From Dehalococcoidia bacterium UBA3254 (GTDB lineage Bacteria; Chloroflexota; Dehalococcoidia; Dehalococcoidales; UBA3254): 11,124 nt of DNA. The notes beneath the pieces were generated by a model, which saw nothing but the letters and a program-made list of their open reading frames with translations, searched no databases and was not told the origin of the DNA. Made by a program: the position numbers and the translations under genes. This document shows, piece by piece, positions 1-6,131 of this stretch. The stretch spans positions 1-11,124 of the forward strand of contig DEUU01000131.1 in NCBI GenBank assembly GCA_002362735.1, given 5' to 3'. How positions within the stretch are numbered: the stretch's first letter is position 1; each line of letters opens with the position of its first letter.

Positions 1-6
1 CTATTT

Positions 7-555
7 TCATTTTTTTAAATTCTCCAATTTTAAGTCTATCTTTTTCATTCCGTTAGTAAGGTATTCCAGGGCTAAATCTATATATACCTGCTTCGCCTCA
101 TTCCAAAACTTTTTATCTTCTGCCGTTACTTTCCTTAATATTCTGGCCGGATTACCCCCGGCAACGATTTCTGAAGGAATAATTTGCCTCATTTTAACCA
201 CTGATCCTTCAGCAATGATGGTCTCTTTCCCTACTTTGGCAAAAATGCTGATTATTGCACCCATACCAATTATAGATGTGTCGCCAATTTCACTGGAATG
301 GATTATTGCCCCGTGTCCAAGAGTTACTTTTTCCCCTATCCTGCATAAATCTTCAGGCGGAGCGTGTATAACTACTCCCTCTTCAACCGCAGTTCCCGAT
401 CCAATTTCAATAGTTCCGTAATCTCCTCTTAAAATTGATCCGTGACCTATATAACAATTATTACCAATTTTGACATCTCCGATTAATACCGCCTGATCGC
501 TTACATAGGTCCCTTTTCCAATTACCGGTTCTTTATCTCTAAATTTGTATAGCAT
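7..555 (-). CDS. Gamma-carbonic-anhydrase-like hexapeptide-repeat protein
   Basis: This is a left-handed beta-helix protein of the YrdA/PaaY/gamma-carbonic-anhydrase family. The sequence is a run of hexapeptide repeats (IGDVKIG, IEIGSG, IGEKVTLGHG, IGDTSIIGMG) followed by a C-terminal helix. Starting at the ATG at 555 gives 182 residues. The three family zinc-ligand histidines are present as VIH, GHG and IIH (H64, H81, H86), along with the RGD motif (R43, D45). The Asn and Gln that precede the first His in active members are Ala56 and Glu58 here, so carbonic anhydrase activity is doubtful. An in-frame ATG at 591 would add 12 residues but has no ribosome site. The ATG at 555 has GGAGGA about 9 nt upstream and begins at the usual family N-terminus (MLYKF). 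It lies downstream of the zinc-ribbon gene on the same strand and may be co-transcribed with it. Fold is certain; substrate is unknown. Confidence 0.88.
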   Translation of the reverse strand: MLYKFRDKEPVIGKGTYVSDQAVLIGDVKIGNNCYIGHGSILRGDYGTIEIGSGTAVEEGVVIHAPPEDLCRIGEKVTLGHGAIIHSSEIGDTSIIGMGAIISIFAKVGKETIIAEGSVVKMRQIIPSEIVAGGNPARILRKVTAEDKKFWNEAKQVYIDLALEYLTNGMKKIDLKLENLKK

Positions 556-635
556 TAAGAAATTTCCTCCAAAAGGATACCATCTATCCATTTTATATGT
601 TCTCTAGAAGGCTCACGGCCTCTTTCCAGTAGCTA

Positions 636-938
636 TCAGCCCCCTGTAGCGCAAGTTTGAGTCACATTTTCCTGCCATTTGATATTTTTGCTCCCACAAA
701 TTGGACATCTTACCATCTCAGCTTCGCGTGGACCACGCGGAGATTTCTTCTGGAAAAGGGTTTGACAGTTCTGGCACCTGAATTCCCATGGAGGAGGCCC
801 GATTGTGAGCATACAAACATTCCATTCTGAGACCTCCTGGCTCCCACACCCCGGACAATGAACCTCACTTTTCATGTATGGTTCAAATATTTCAAATGAT
901 TCATCACACTTTCCGCAATGATATTTTTGTACCGACAT
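636..938 (-). CDS. Small zinc-ribbon protein, function unknown
   Basis: A 100-residue protein with four CxxC pairs: C8/C11, C28/C31, C55/C58 and C78/C81. They fall into two successive four-cysteine zinc ribbons, about residues 6-34 and 53-86. The first resembles the FmdB-type ribbon (YHCGKC ... HCPGCGS). Two further cysteines are C42 and C96. No signal peptide or membrane segment is visible. A linker rich in Pro, Arg and Gly (residues 47-75) separates or decorates the ribbons. The family probably acts as a metal-binding or regulatory protein, but no specific role can be inferred. The ATG at 938 lacks a clear Shine-Dalgarno sequence, although the first ribbon begins only five residues after it, so a later start is unlikely. 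It ends 80 bp before the preferred start of the hexapeptide-repeat gene on the same strand. Confidence 0.78.
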   Translation of the reverse strand: MSVQKYHCGKCDESFEIFEPYMKSEVHCPGCGSQEVSEWNVCMLTIGPPPWEFRCQNCQTLFQKKSPRGPREAEMVRCPICGSKNIKWQENVTQTCATGG

Positions 939-1367
939 ATTATTTATCTAAGTATTTGTCCTTCTTATGCTGTTTTATAAACCACGAGGTTATTTAATAA
1001 CTGAATTCTCGATAGTTTTTTATGTATTTTAATGAAGTTTTATTATGAACATATGCTCATAATTCTTGTACCATATTACCATCTTCCTCCGATATTTACA
1101 ATGGAAGAATCAATATCTTCATCAAAAACTGGTCTATCTATGCTGACAAAAACGAATTTATAATAAGATCAGTAATCTTTTATGCCTTTATTGGAGGTTA
1201 ATGATGCTTTTCACCCTTGAATTAAGTAAACTTAATGAGTAGATTGATAATTGTCGGTGCAGTGGAAAGCGCCGGCAGGTTTTCTCATTTTGTCCTCTGG
1301 ATGAACCCGGTTTTTTAAGGAACCGGGTTCATCTATTTTAGCGACCCAAAAGTATAATTAAAGAAGG
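939..1367. other. Gene-free stretch with several inverted repeats
   Basis: No convincing gene in 429 bp. Four small structures are visible. (1) A near-palindrome of 16 bp at 1045-1060, 14 of 16 positions symmetric, about 107 bp upstream of the zinc-ribbon start. (2) On the plus strand GGAGG at 1193-1197 followed by ATGATG and a 13-codon frame ending in TAG at 1240-1242. (3) Inside that frame, the inverted repeat ATTAAGT-AA-ACTTAAT at 1221-1236. (4) A perfect 13-bp hairpin at 1300-1333. The promoter of the zinc-ribbon gene should lie in the left part; a TATAAA box is present near 974-979 (minus strand) but no good -35 accompanies it. Confidence 0.6.
1298..1340. terminator. Strong hairpin, probable transcription terminator
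   Basis: The arms GATGAACCCGGTT (1300-1312) and AACCGGGTTCATC (1321-1333) are perfectly complementary, with an 8-nt loop. A G-U and a U-A pair extend the stem to 15 in the plus-strand RNA. Read on the plus strand it is followed by only TTTTA, a weak U-tract. Read on the minus strand, downstream of the radical SAM gene that ends at 1368, there is no U-tract. It may terminate either strand or serve as a 3' RNA-stabilising hairpin. The stem itself is certain; the role is inferred. Confidence 0.6.
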
Positions 1368-2111
1368 CTAAAATATCAACCGGCAATCTATTCCCTGTCC
1401 TTTGCACTCGGACTCTATCATCTCACTGATCTGGTAAAAGAACTTCGGTTTCAGTTTATCAGTCAGATTATACTTCTTATAAACCCAATCGGCATATCGG
1501 TAATTGAGCCTGTCAACCATAATGTAATTTACTTTATTTATTAATAAAGACACCAGACCTTCTGCACCCGGCAACAGCGGGGCGATCATGGCGAAGGTAC
1601 GTATGCCAGCTCGATGTAACTCGTCTAGAGCTTGGATTCTCTGCTTAATTGACGGAGCATGAGGTTCGAAGATTTTTCTAATATTCTCATCAGCAGTGGT
1701 TATAGACATCCCGACCACAATGTCTTTTCCCTTTTTGATCAGATCCAGATCTCGTAAAACCAGGGGGGATCTGGTTTGAATTGTGATCGGCCAATCATAA
1801 TGAATCAAAATATCGAGGCATCTCCGTGTCAGCCCGTACTTTGCCTCAACAGGTTGATAAGGATCGCAAACCCCGCTTACCCAAACCTGTCCTGGTTTCT
1901 TCCTGGTTATCTCTTTAGCTAAAAGCTCAGGAGCATTAATTTTTACATCGACATACTCGCCCCACGGTTCTTGATGTCCTGTAAATCTCTTCATAAACCT
2001 GGCATAACAATAACTACAGGCATGCTGACAACCCCCATATGGATTGACTACGTAGTCATAAACCTTGGACTTTGATAATATTCCTTTTGCGTGAATTTCA
2101 CTAATGATCAT
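1368..2111 (-). CDS. SPL-family radical SAM protein
   Basis: A radical SAM enzyme of the group related to spore photoproduct lyase (SPL-like / Rv2578c-like). From the ATG at 2111 it has 247 residues. The [4Fe-4S] motif CxxxCxxC is clear as GCQHACSYCYA (C28, C32, C35), preceded by the typical NPYGGC. The family motif CDPYQPVE...LTRRCLDIL follows at about residues 82-101. After it come the partial TIM-barrel strands, including TIQTRSPLVLRDLDLI and the GMSITT strand. Most members have no assigned substrate and are not true spore photoproduct lyases; no sporulation gene lies nearby. The start is set by an ATGA overlap with the stop of the upstream cupin gene, implying translational coupling. A further in-frame ATG at 2129 would add six residues inside the cupin gene and is less likely. 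The downstream end faces a hairpin at 1300-1333. Confidence 0.85.
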   Translation of the reverse strand: MIISEIHAKGILSKSKVYDYVVNPYGGCQHACSYCYARFMKRFTGHQEPWGEYVDVKINAPELLAKEITRKKPGQVWVSGVCDPYQPVEAKYGLTRRCLDILIHYDWPITIQTRSPLVLRDLDLIKKGKDIVVGMSITTADENIRKIFEPHAPSIKQRIQALDELHRAGIRTFAMIAPLLPGAEGLVSLLINKVNYIMVDRLNYRYADWVYKKYNLTDKLKPKFFYQISEMIESECKGQGIDCRLIF

Positions 2112-2455
2112 AAGACAACAAAAATACATTCCCGGGGTTGGTTATTTACTGACCGACTGATGTGTCCCTTGCCCGTGGTATCTTCCGCCAGCATGATATC
2201 GCCAGGACCAAATCTCCGTTTGGTTCCGTCACTGGCTGTAATATCTACCTGCCCCTTCAACGTAATGACGTATTGACGCTGGGGAGCATTATGAAAATCG
2301 AGATCATAAGCAGCGGTAGTTTCGCGGAAAATAATCCCTGAGGTTTCCACGAAGGCTGAACGCCAATCAGCTTTCTCTTTTTCTTTCAAGGGGATCTCAA
2401 CATCTTCAAAATGAGAATCTCCATCAGGTCCGGCGTAAATTCGTGTTATTTTCAT
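2108..2455 (-). CDS. Cupin-domain protein
   Basis: A 115-residue single-domain cupin. The core includes DFHNAPQRQYV (residues 53-63), a strand of the type TLKGQVDI, then the FGPGD turn (residues 82-86) and the segment LAEDTTGKGHIS (89-100). The two histidines H55 and H98 are candidate metal ligands, but the classic second-motif arrangement is only partly recognisable. Small cupins of this type have no settled function; sugar or small-acid binding and isomerase roles are known across the superfamily. The ATG at 2455 has AGGAGA at 2465-2470, spaced 9 nt. An extended -10 promoter lies just upstream at about 2493-2501. Its TGA overlaps the ATG of the radical SAM gene, so the two are probably made together and may act in the same pathway. 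Confidence 0.82.
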   Translation of the reverse strand: MKITRIYAGPDGDSHFEDVEIPLKEKEKADWRSAFVETSGIIFRETTAAYDLDFHNAPQRQYVITLKGQVDITASDGTKRRFGPGDIMLAEDTTGKGHISRSVNNQPRECIFVVL

Positions 2456-2492
2456 ATCCGCTTTTCTCCTGAATACTTTTTTATATTTTTTA

Positions 2493-2503
2493 ATTATATA
2501 ACA
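2493..2503 (-). promoter_or_regulatory. Candidate promoter (-10) of the cupin-radical SAM operon
   Basis: On the minus strand the sequence TGTTATATAAT contains a perfect TATAAT at 2493-2498, or alternatively an extended -10 TGtTATATA one step upstream. No good -35 hexamer lies 16-18 bp away. A start near 2486 would leave a short leader of about 30 nt that includes the Shine-Dalgarno sequence. The distance and box are convincing; the absence of a -35 lowers confidence. Confidence 0.5.
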
Positions 2504-2615
2504 AAAGGCAGAAGGCTTATCGCTTTGTAATAACCTAAACCAAGCGGAATATCGGCAAATTTTTCAACAAGGGAAAGATCAGATAAACTTTTGCGAGAGA
2601 ATGACTATTGAAACA

Positions 2616-2644
2616 TTGCAACGCGCGTTGAGCCGCATTATAAT
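2616..2644 (+). promoter_or_regulatory. Sigma-70-type promoter of trkH-trkA
   Basis: TTGCAA (2616-2621), a 17-bp spacer, then a perfect TATAAT (2639-2644). Transcription would start near 2651, giving a leader of about 84 nt before the proposed trkH start at 2735. This is the best plus-strand promoter in the intergenic region between the cupin and trkH genes. Confidence 0.65.
2619..2630. promoter_or_regulatory. Candidate operator in the trkH promoter core
   Basis: CAACGCGCGTTG is a perfect 12-bp palindrome with no central gap. It overlaps the end of the -35 hexamer and the first half of the spacer, where a bound dimeric repressor would block RNA polymerase. It is GC-rich within an AT-rich intergenic region. 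No regulator gene is seen beside it, and the binding protein is unknown. Confidence 0.45.
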
Positions 2645-2734
2645 TGACCTACATCGGTAAATTAACGTTCACAAAATAACGAAACGAGAAAATCACCCTT
2701 CCGATAATACAATCCATTAATCAGGAGATGTTTC

Positions 2735-4129
2735 ATAAGTACTCAGGGTACAACCAAAGAAGATCGTTTAATATTTCGGCTTCCAAAAGCGGTTAAGAGG
2801 ATTCCTTTCGCCATTACCAGGCCAACTAACCCGCTGTCATCGACATTACTTCTGATATATGGTTTCGGAGCGTTAATAATTCTGGGAATGATTCTACTTA
2901 TCTTGCCGGTATCCAGCTCCTCCGGACAGATTACTTCACCCCTTAATGCTTTGTTTACTTCGGTGTCGGCAGTCTGTGTTACCGGCCTGGTGGTTGTAGA
3001 TACAGGGACATATTGGAGTACGTTCGGTCAGGCTGTGCTTCTGGCTCTATTTCAAATCGGCGGTCTTGGTTTTATTATGGGAGCCACCCTTCTATTGCTG
3101 GCAATTAATCGGAGATTTGGGCTCAAAGAAAGACTGGCGGTGAGTGAGGCTATGGGATCAGACCAGCTTGGCAGCGTCACATCTCTGGTAATTAGAATCG
3201 CTCTTTATTCCTTGATCATAGAATTCATCGGCACCGTAATTATTTATTTCCGATGGTCTTCAATCAGCTTGCAGGGTATTTCTCTGTGGACCGCAGTATT
3301 TCACTCCGTTTCTGCTTTTAACAACTGCGGAATGGATATCCTGACCAATTACCAAAATGATGGTATCATTTTAATCATAACTTCAATATTGGTGATTATC
3401 GGAAGTACCGGTTATGCTGTATTTGCAGACCTGATTAGAAATAAACGTTTCCACAGGCTTTCACTGGATAGCAAAACCGTACTGGTCACCTCAGCAGCAT
3501 TATTACTAATCGGAATAATCTTCTATCTGGCTGTGGAATCTTCAAACACAGCTACTCTGGGATTAATGCCTCTTCCCCAAAAAATCCTGGTCGGTTTCTT
3601 TCAATCCGTTACTCCCCGTACCGCCGGATTCTCCACAATTGATATCGGAAATCTCAGACAAATATCTTTATTTTTTACAATGTTCCTGATGTTCATCGGG
3701 GGTGCCGCCGGTTCTACGGCAGGTGGAGTAAAGGTTAATAGCCTGGGTGTTCTCTGGATTACTGTCCTTAGTATCATAAAAGGAAGAAGCAATAGCGAAG
3801 CTTTTGGACGGTTGATTTCTGACCAGATTATTCATCGAACAATCGCTTTATTTGTGGTATATTTAAGTTTCGCTGCCATCGTCGTTCTATTTCTTTCCTT
3901 AACGGAGACATTTTCCTTTGAAAAAATCCTTTTCGAGGTTTTTTCGGCTCTAAGTACGGTCGGCCTGAGCACCGGGATCACACCTGATTTATCTTTTGCA
4001 GGTAAATTTGTCATCATCATATCTATGTTTATTGGGCGTCTTGGTCCCCTGGCATTAATGGCATTTTTAGTCAAGCGTCAGCAGGTCACGGAACTGGGAT
4101 ATCCTCATGAACCAATAAGATTGGGTTAG
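2735..4129 (+). CDS. trkH: K+ uptake channel subunit, TrkH/KtrB family
   Basis: The membrane pore subunit of a Trk/Ktr potassium uptake system. All four pore-loop repeats are visible: SAVCVTGLVV, SAFNNCGMD, TPRTAGFST and SALSTVGLST, each with its filter glycine (about G84, G199, G298 and G410 in the 464-residue product). The GGAAGSTAGG loop after the third repeat and the C-terminal FIGRLGPLALMAF segment are typical. The first canonical start is the ATG at 2888, but that falls in the middle of the first membrane helix. The reading frame stays open upstream and encodes a normal N-terminus (RPTNPLSSTLLLIYGFGALIILGM in outline). It contains no ATG, GTG or TTG. The best start is an ATA at 2735 with AGGAG at 2723-2727, spaced 7 nt. 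A sequencing error or mutation of ATG is the alternative. trkA follows after 9 nt. Confidence 0.92.
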   Translation: MSTQGTTKEDRLIFRLPKAVKRIPFAITRPTNPLSSTLLLIYGFGALIILGMILLILPVSSSSGQITSPLNALFTSVSAVCVTGLVVVDTGTYWSTFGQAVLLALFQIGGLGFIMGATLLLLAINRRFGLKERLAVSEAMGSDQLGSVTSLVIRIALYSLIIEFIGTVIIYFRWSSISLQGISLWTAVFHSVSAFNNCGMDILTNYQNDGIILIITSILVIIGSTGYAVFADLIRNKRFHRLSLDSKTVLVTSAALLLIGIIFYLAVESSNTATLGLMPLPQKILVGFFQSVTPRTAGFSTIDIGNLRQISLFFTMFLMFIGGAAGSTAGGVKVNSLGVLWITVLSIIKGRSNSEAFGRLISDQIIHRTIALFVVYLSFAAIVVLFLSLTETFSFEKILFEVFSALSTVGLSTGITPDLSFAGKFVIIISMFIGRLGPLALMAFLVKRQQVTELGYPHEPIRLG

Positions 4130-4138
4130 GAGAATAAG

Positions 4139-4858
4139 ATGAGCAAAGAAGTGGCTGTAATTGGTCTGGGTAGATTTGGTACGAGCATGGCCGTCATTCT
4201 GCATGATGCTGGTTACGAAGTACTGGCCATTGATAAGTCTGCTGATTTAATTGAAGGGATAGGGCCTTATGTAACTCACGCCGTCCAGGCTGACGCTACC
4301 AAAGAAGCTGCCCTGAGAAAACTTGGCATTGGTCGCTTCGATGTTGCCATAGTAACCGTTGGAGCTTCGATTCAGGATAGCGTTATGATCACTATTTTAC
4401 TCAAGAAACTCGGTGTCCATTATATCGTGGCACGGGCGGATAACCAGTTGCATGGAGAGATACTGGAAAATATTGGAGCCCATAAAATACTCTTCCCTGA
4501 AAGAGACACCGCTATCCGGGTAGGCCCGGTACTGACCATGCAAGGAGTAGACGATTTTATTCCACTAAGTAGCAGCTCCGGCATCGTTAAAGTCAAAGCA
4601 ACTCCTTTTTTCGTTGGCAAGACCTTAGCGGACATTGGTTTCAGTTCCCCGGATAAGAACGGGGCGGTTGTCCTTATGATACAGCGTGGGAAAGAAGGAA
4701 TTGTTAATCCCAGCCTGGAGGAGGTTGTCAGTCATATCGATATTCTGATTATTGCTGGAAATAATTCCGATATAGACGAGTTGCTGGATAAGACCGAGCC
4801 TCTCGCGGCAAACAATACAAAAAACCATAATGGAAAACAGTCTAAAATCCAACCTTAA
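4139..4858 (+). CDS. trkA: K+ uptake regulatory subunit, TrkA/KtrA family
   Basis: The cytoplasmic nucleotide-binding gating subunit that partners the TrkH channel. Residues 3-120 form an RCK_N Rossmann domain with GLGRFG (G9, G11, G14) and the ribose-binding acid D32 in AIDKS. Residues about 135-208 form an RCK_C domain. At 239 residues it has a single RCK unit, as in KtrA, rather than the duplicated form of E. coli TrkA. In this family ATP/ADP or NAD(H) binding to an RCK ring opens or closes the channel. The last 25 residues are a polar, Asn/Lys-rich tail of no evident fold. The ATG has AGGAG at 4128-4132 overlapping the trkH stop, spaced 6 nt, so the genes form an operon. It ends 35 bp from the convergent treT stop with no clear terminator between. 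Confidence 0.93.
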   Translation: MSKEVAVIGLGRFGTSMAVILHDAGYEVLAIDKSADLIEGIGPYVTHAVQADATKEAALRKLGIGRFDVAIVTVGASIQDSVMITILLKKLGVHYIVARADNQLHGEILENIGAHKILFPERDTAIRVGPVLTMQGVDDFIPLSSSSGIVKVKATPFFVGKTLADIGFSSPDKNGAVVLMIQRGKEGIVNPSLEEVVSHIDILIIAGNNSDIDELLDKTEPLAANNTKNHNGKQSKIQP

Positions 4859-4893
4859 CCACAGCTGAGGGCACAAAAACCATATTTACCGAA

Positions 4894-6108
4894 TCAGGTA
4901 TTTCTCGTTCTCATATTCAGCATGTTTATCACGCTTTCCTTGTGATCCAGAGTGAGAAACAGCATCAGGTAGTCTTTCAAATGCCTGGTTATCAGATAAT
5001 TATACTTGACATGCTCTCTGCCATTATTACCCAGCCACTTTCCATATTCCGGGTTGCTAAGAAGTTGTCTTAAAGCATAGGCTGTGCCTTCAATACCGTG
5101 TACTAGCAGACCAGTTAATTTGTCTTTAACCTGCAGTGTTATCCCGCCAACAGCCGAGGCTACGACAGGCTTCGCCTTCCAGAGTGCTTCACTAACCGTC
5201 AAACCAAATCCTTCGCCTAGAGATTTCTGAAGAATTATGGTTGAACCACGTTGTAAAGCGTTTATCTCAAGATCGCTGTTCGGGGGTACCAGAAGAATAT
5301 GAATATCGCGATTGTTTCCCGCCTTGTTTTTAACTTCATCCAGCACTTTATCTGACTCCGGATCATCGCTAGCAGTCCCTCCGGCAAAAACCAGACGGCA
5401 GTCAATGCTCTTCCGCACGAGTTCAAAAGCCTCAATAACGCCGACCGGATCCTTCAGATAATCAAAGCGAGAAACCTGAGTGATTATGGGTTTGTCCCGC
5501 GGAATACCATATTTTTCAAAAACAGCGTCGATAGTCTCTTTAGATAAATCCTTGTTCTTATTACTTAAAGGGTCTATCGATGGGGATATTAAAAACTGGC
5601 GGATTGGCAGTTCTCTGGAGAAAGCTGGCGCCGAAAATACAGCTGCATCATACTGGTTCACAAATGGCTGTAAAAAATTCCAGACTTCCAGGTCAGGCTG
5701 AGAGATATCGATGTGGCATCTCCAAATCCATTTTCTACCAATCTCTGGTTTCTTCTGGATGAGACCAGCCGGTTGAGGATCATGAATAAATAATATGTCT
5801 CCACACAGGTCTATTGATTCAAGATTTTTACGTGTAACTTCGTTAAAAAGATCAAAATCAGCTTGAGAAAATTCCTGTTTTCTGCCGTGTAAGGCATTAT
5901 GGAATTTTTTGGTTACCTGAAAAAACGGGTCATTCCCTTGAATAATATTCCAGCGAGCATCCACTCCCAGCTGCTGTAATAGCGGAACCATGCGGTTCAG
6001 GATCTCAGCCACTCCACCACCGTTAAATGTTGAGTTAATATTCTGAATCACTTTTCCCTTCAGATTGGCGGCCAAAAGCTGTAGCTCCTCTAGAGCGCTT
6101 TTCCCCAC
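4894..6108 (-). CDS. treT: Trehalose synthase TreT (GT4 glycosyltransferase)
   Basis: A retaining GT-B enzyme of family GT4 that reversibly joins an NDP-glucose and free glucose to give trehalose. Recognisable TreT features are NGGGVAEIL (29-37, glycine-rich N-terminal loop), DARW, KKFHNALHG, HDPQPAGL (109-116), WRCHIDIS (129-136), SRFDYLKDP (213-221) and the EX7E motif E299/E307 in GEGFGLTVSEAL. With the GTG at 6108 it has 404 residues, but this start has no ribosome site. The frame continues upstream with VKLTDYEPI, which matches the (L)xDYxxI segment that I recall preceding this point in TreT proteins, so the real N-terminus probably lies near 6135 or 6171, overlapping the end of mscS. No ATG, GTG or TTG exists there. 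It is the last gene of the otsA-otsB-mscS-treT operon. Trehalose degradation in reverse is as possible as synthesis. Confidence 0.88.
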   Translation of the reverse strand: MGKSALEELQLLAANLKGKVIQNINSTFNGGGVAEILNRMVPLLQQLGVDARWNIIQGNDPFFQVTKKFHNALHGRKQEFSQADFDLFNEVTRKNLESIDLCGDILFIHDPQPAGLIQKKPEIGRKWIWRCHIDISQPDLEVWNFLQPFVNQYDAAVFSAPAFSRELPIRQFLISPSIDPLSNKNKDLSKETIDAVFEKYGIPRDKPIITQVSRFDYLKDPVGVIEAFELVRKSIDCRLVFAGGTASDDPESDKVLDEVKNKAGNNRDIHILLVPPNSDLEINALQRGSTIILQKSLGEGFGLTVSEALWKAKPVVASAVGGITLQVKDKLTGLLVHGIEGTAYALRQLLSNPEYGKWLGNNGREHVKYNYLITRHLKDYLMLFLTLDHKESVINMLNMRTRNT

Positions 6109-6131
6109 TATTGGTTCATAGTCGGTAAGTT

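Noticed and set aside
1085..1175. Short minus-strand frame with protein-like content (KFVFVSIDRPVF ...) ending in TAA
   Set aside because: Only about 30 codons, no start, no recognised family and stops just upstream; open frames of this length are expected by chance in AT-rich DNA.
1368..2111. True spore photoproduct lyase
   Set aside because: At 247 residues it is shorter than SplB, there is no sporulation context, and the motifs fit the wider SPL-like radical SAM group of unknown function.
4625..4876. 83-codon minus-strand frame across the end of trkA
   Set aside because: It is antisense to the RCK_C domain and tail of trkA, with no recognisable domain or ribosome site.
4859..4893. Terminator between convergent trkA and treT
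   Set aside because: No stem with a U-tract could be found in the 35-bp gap on either strand.
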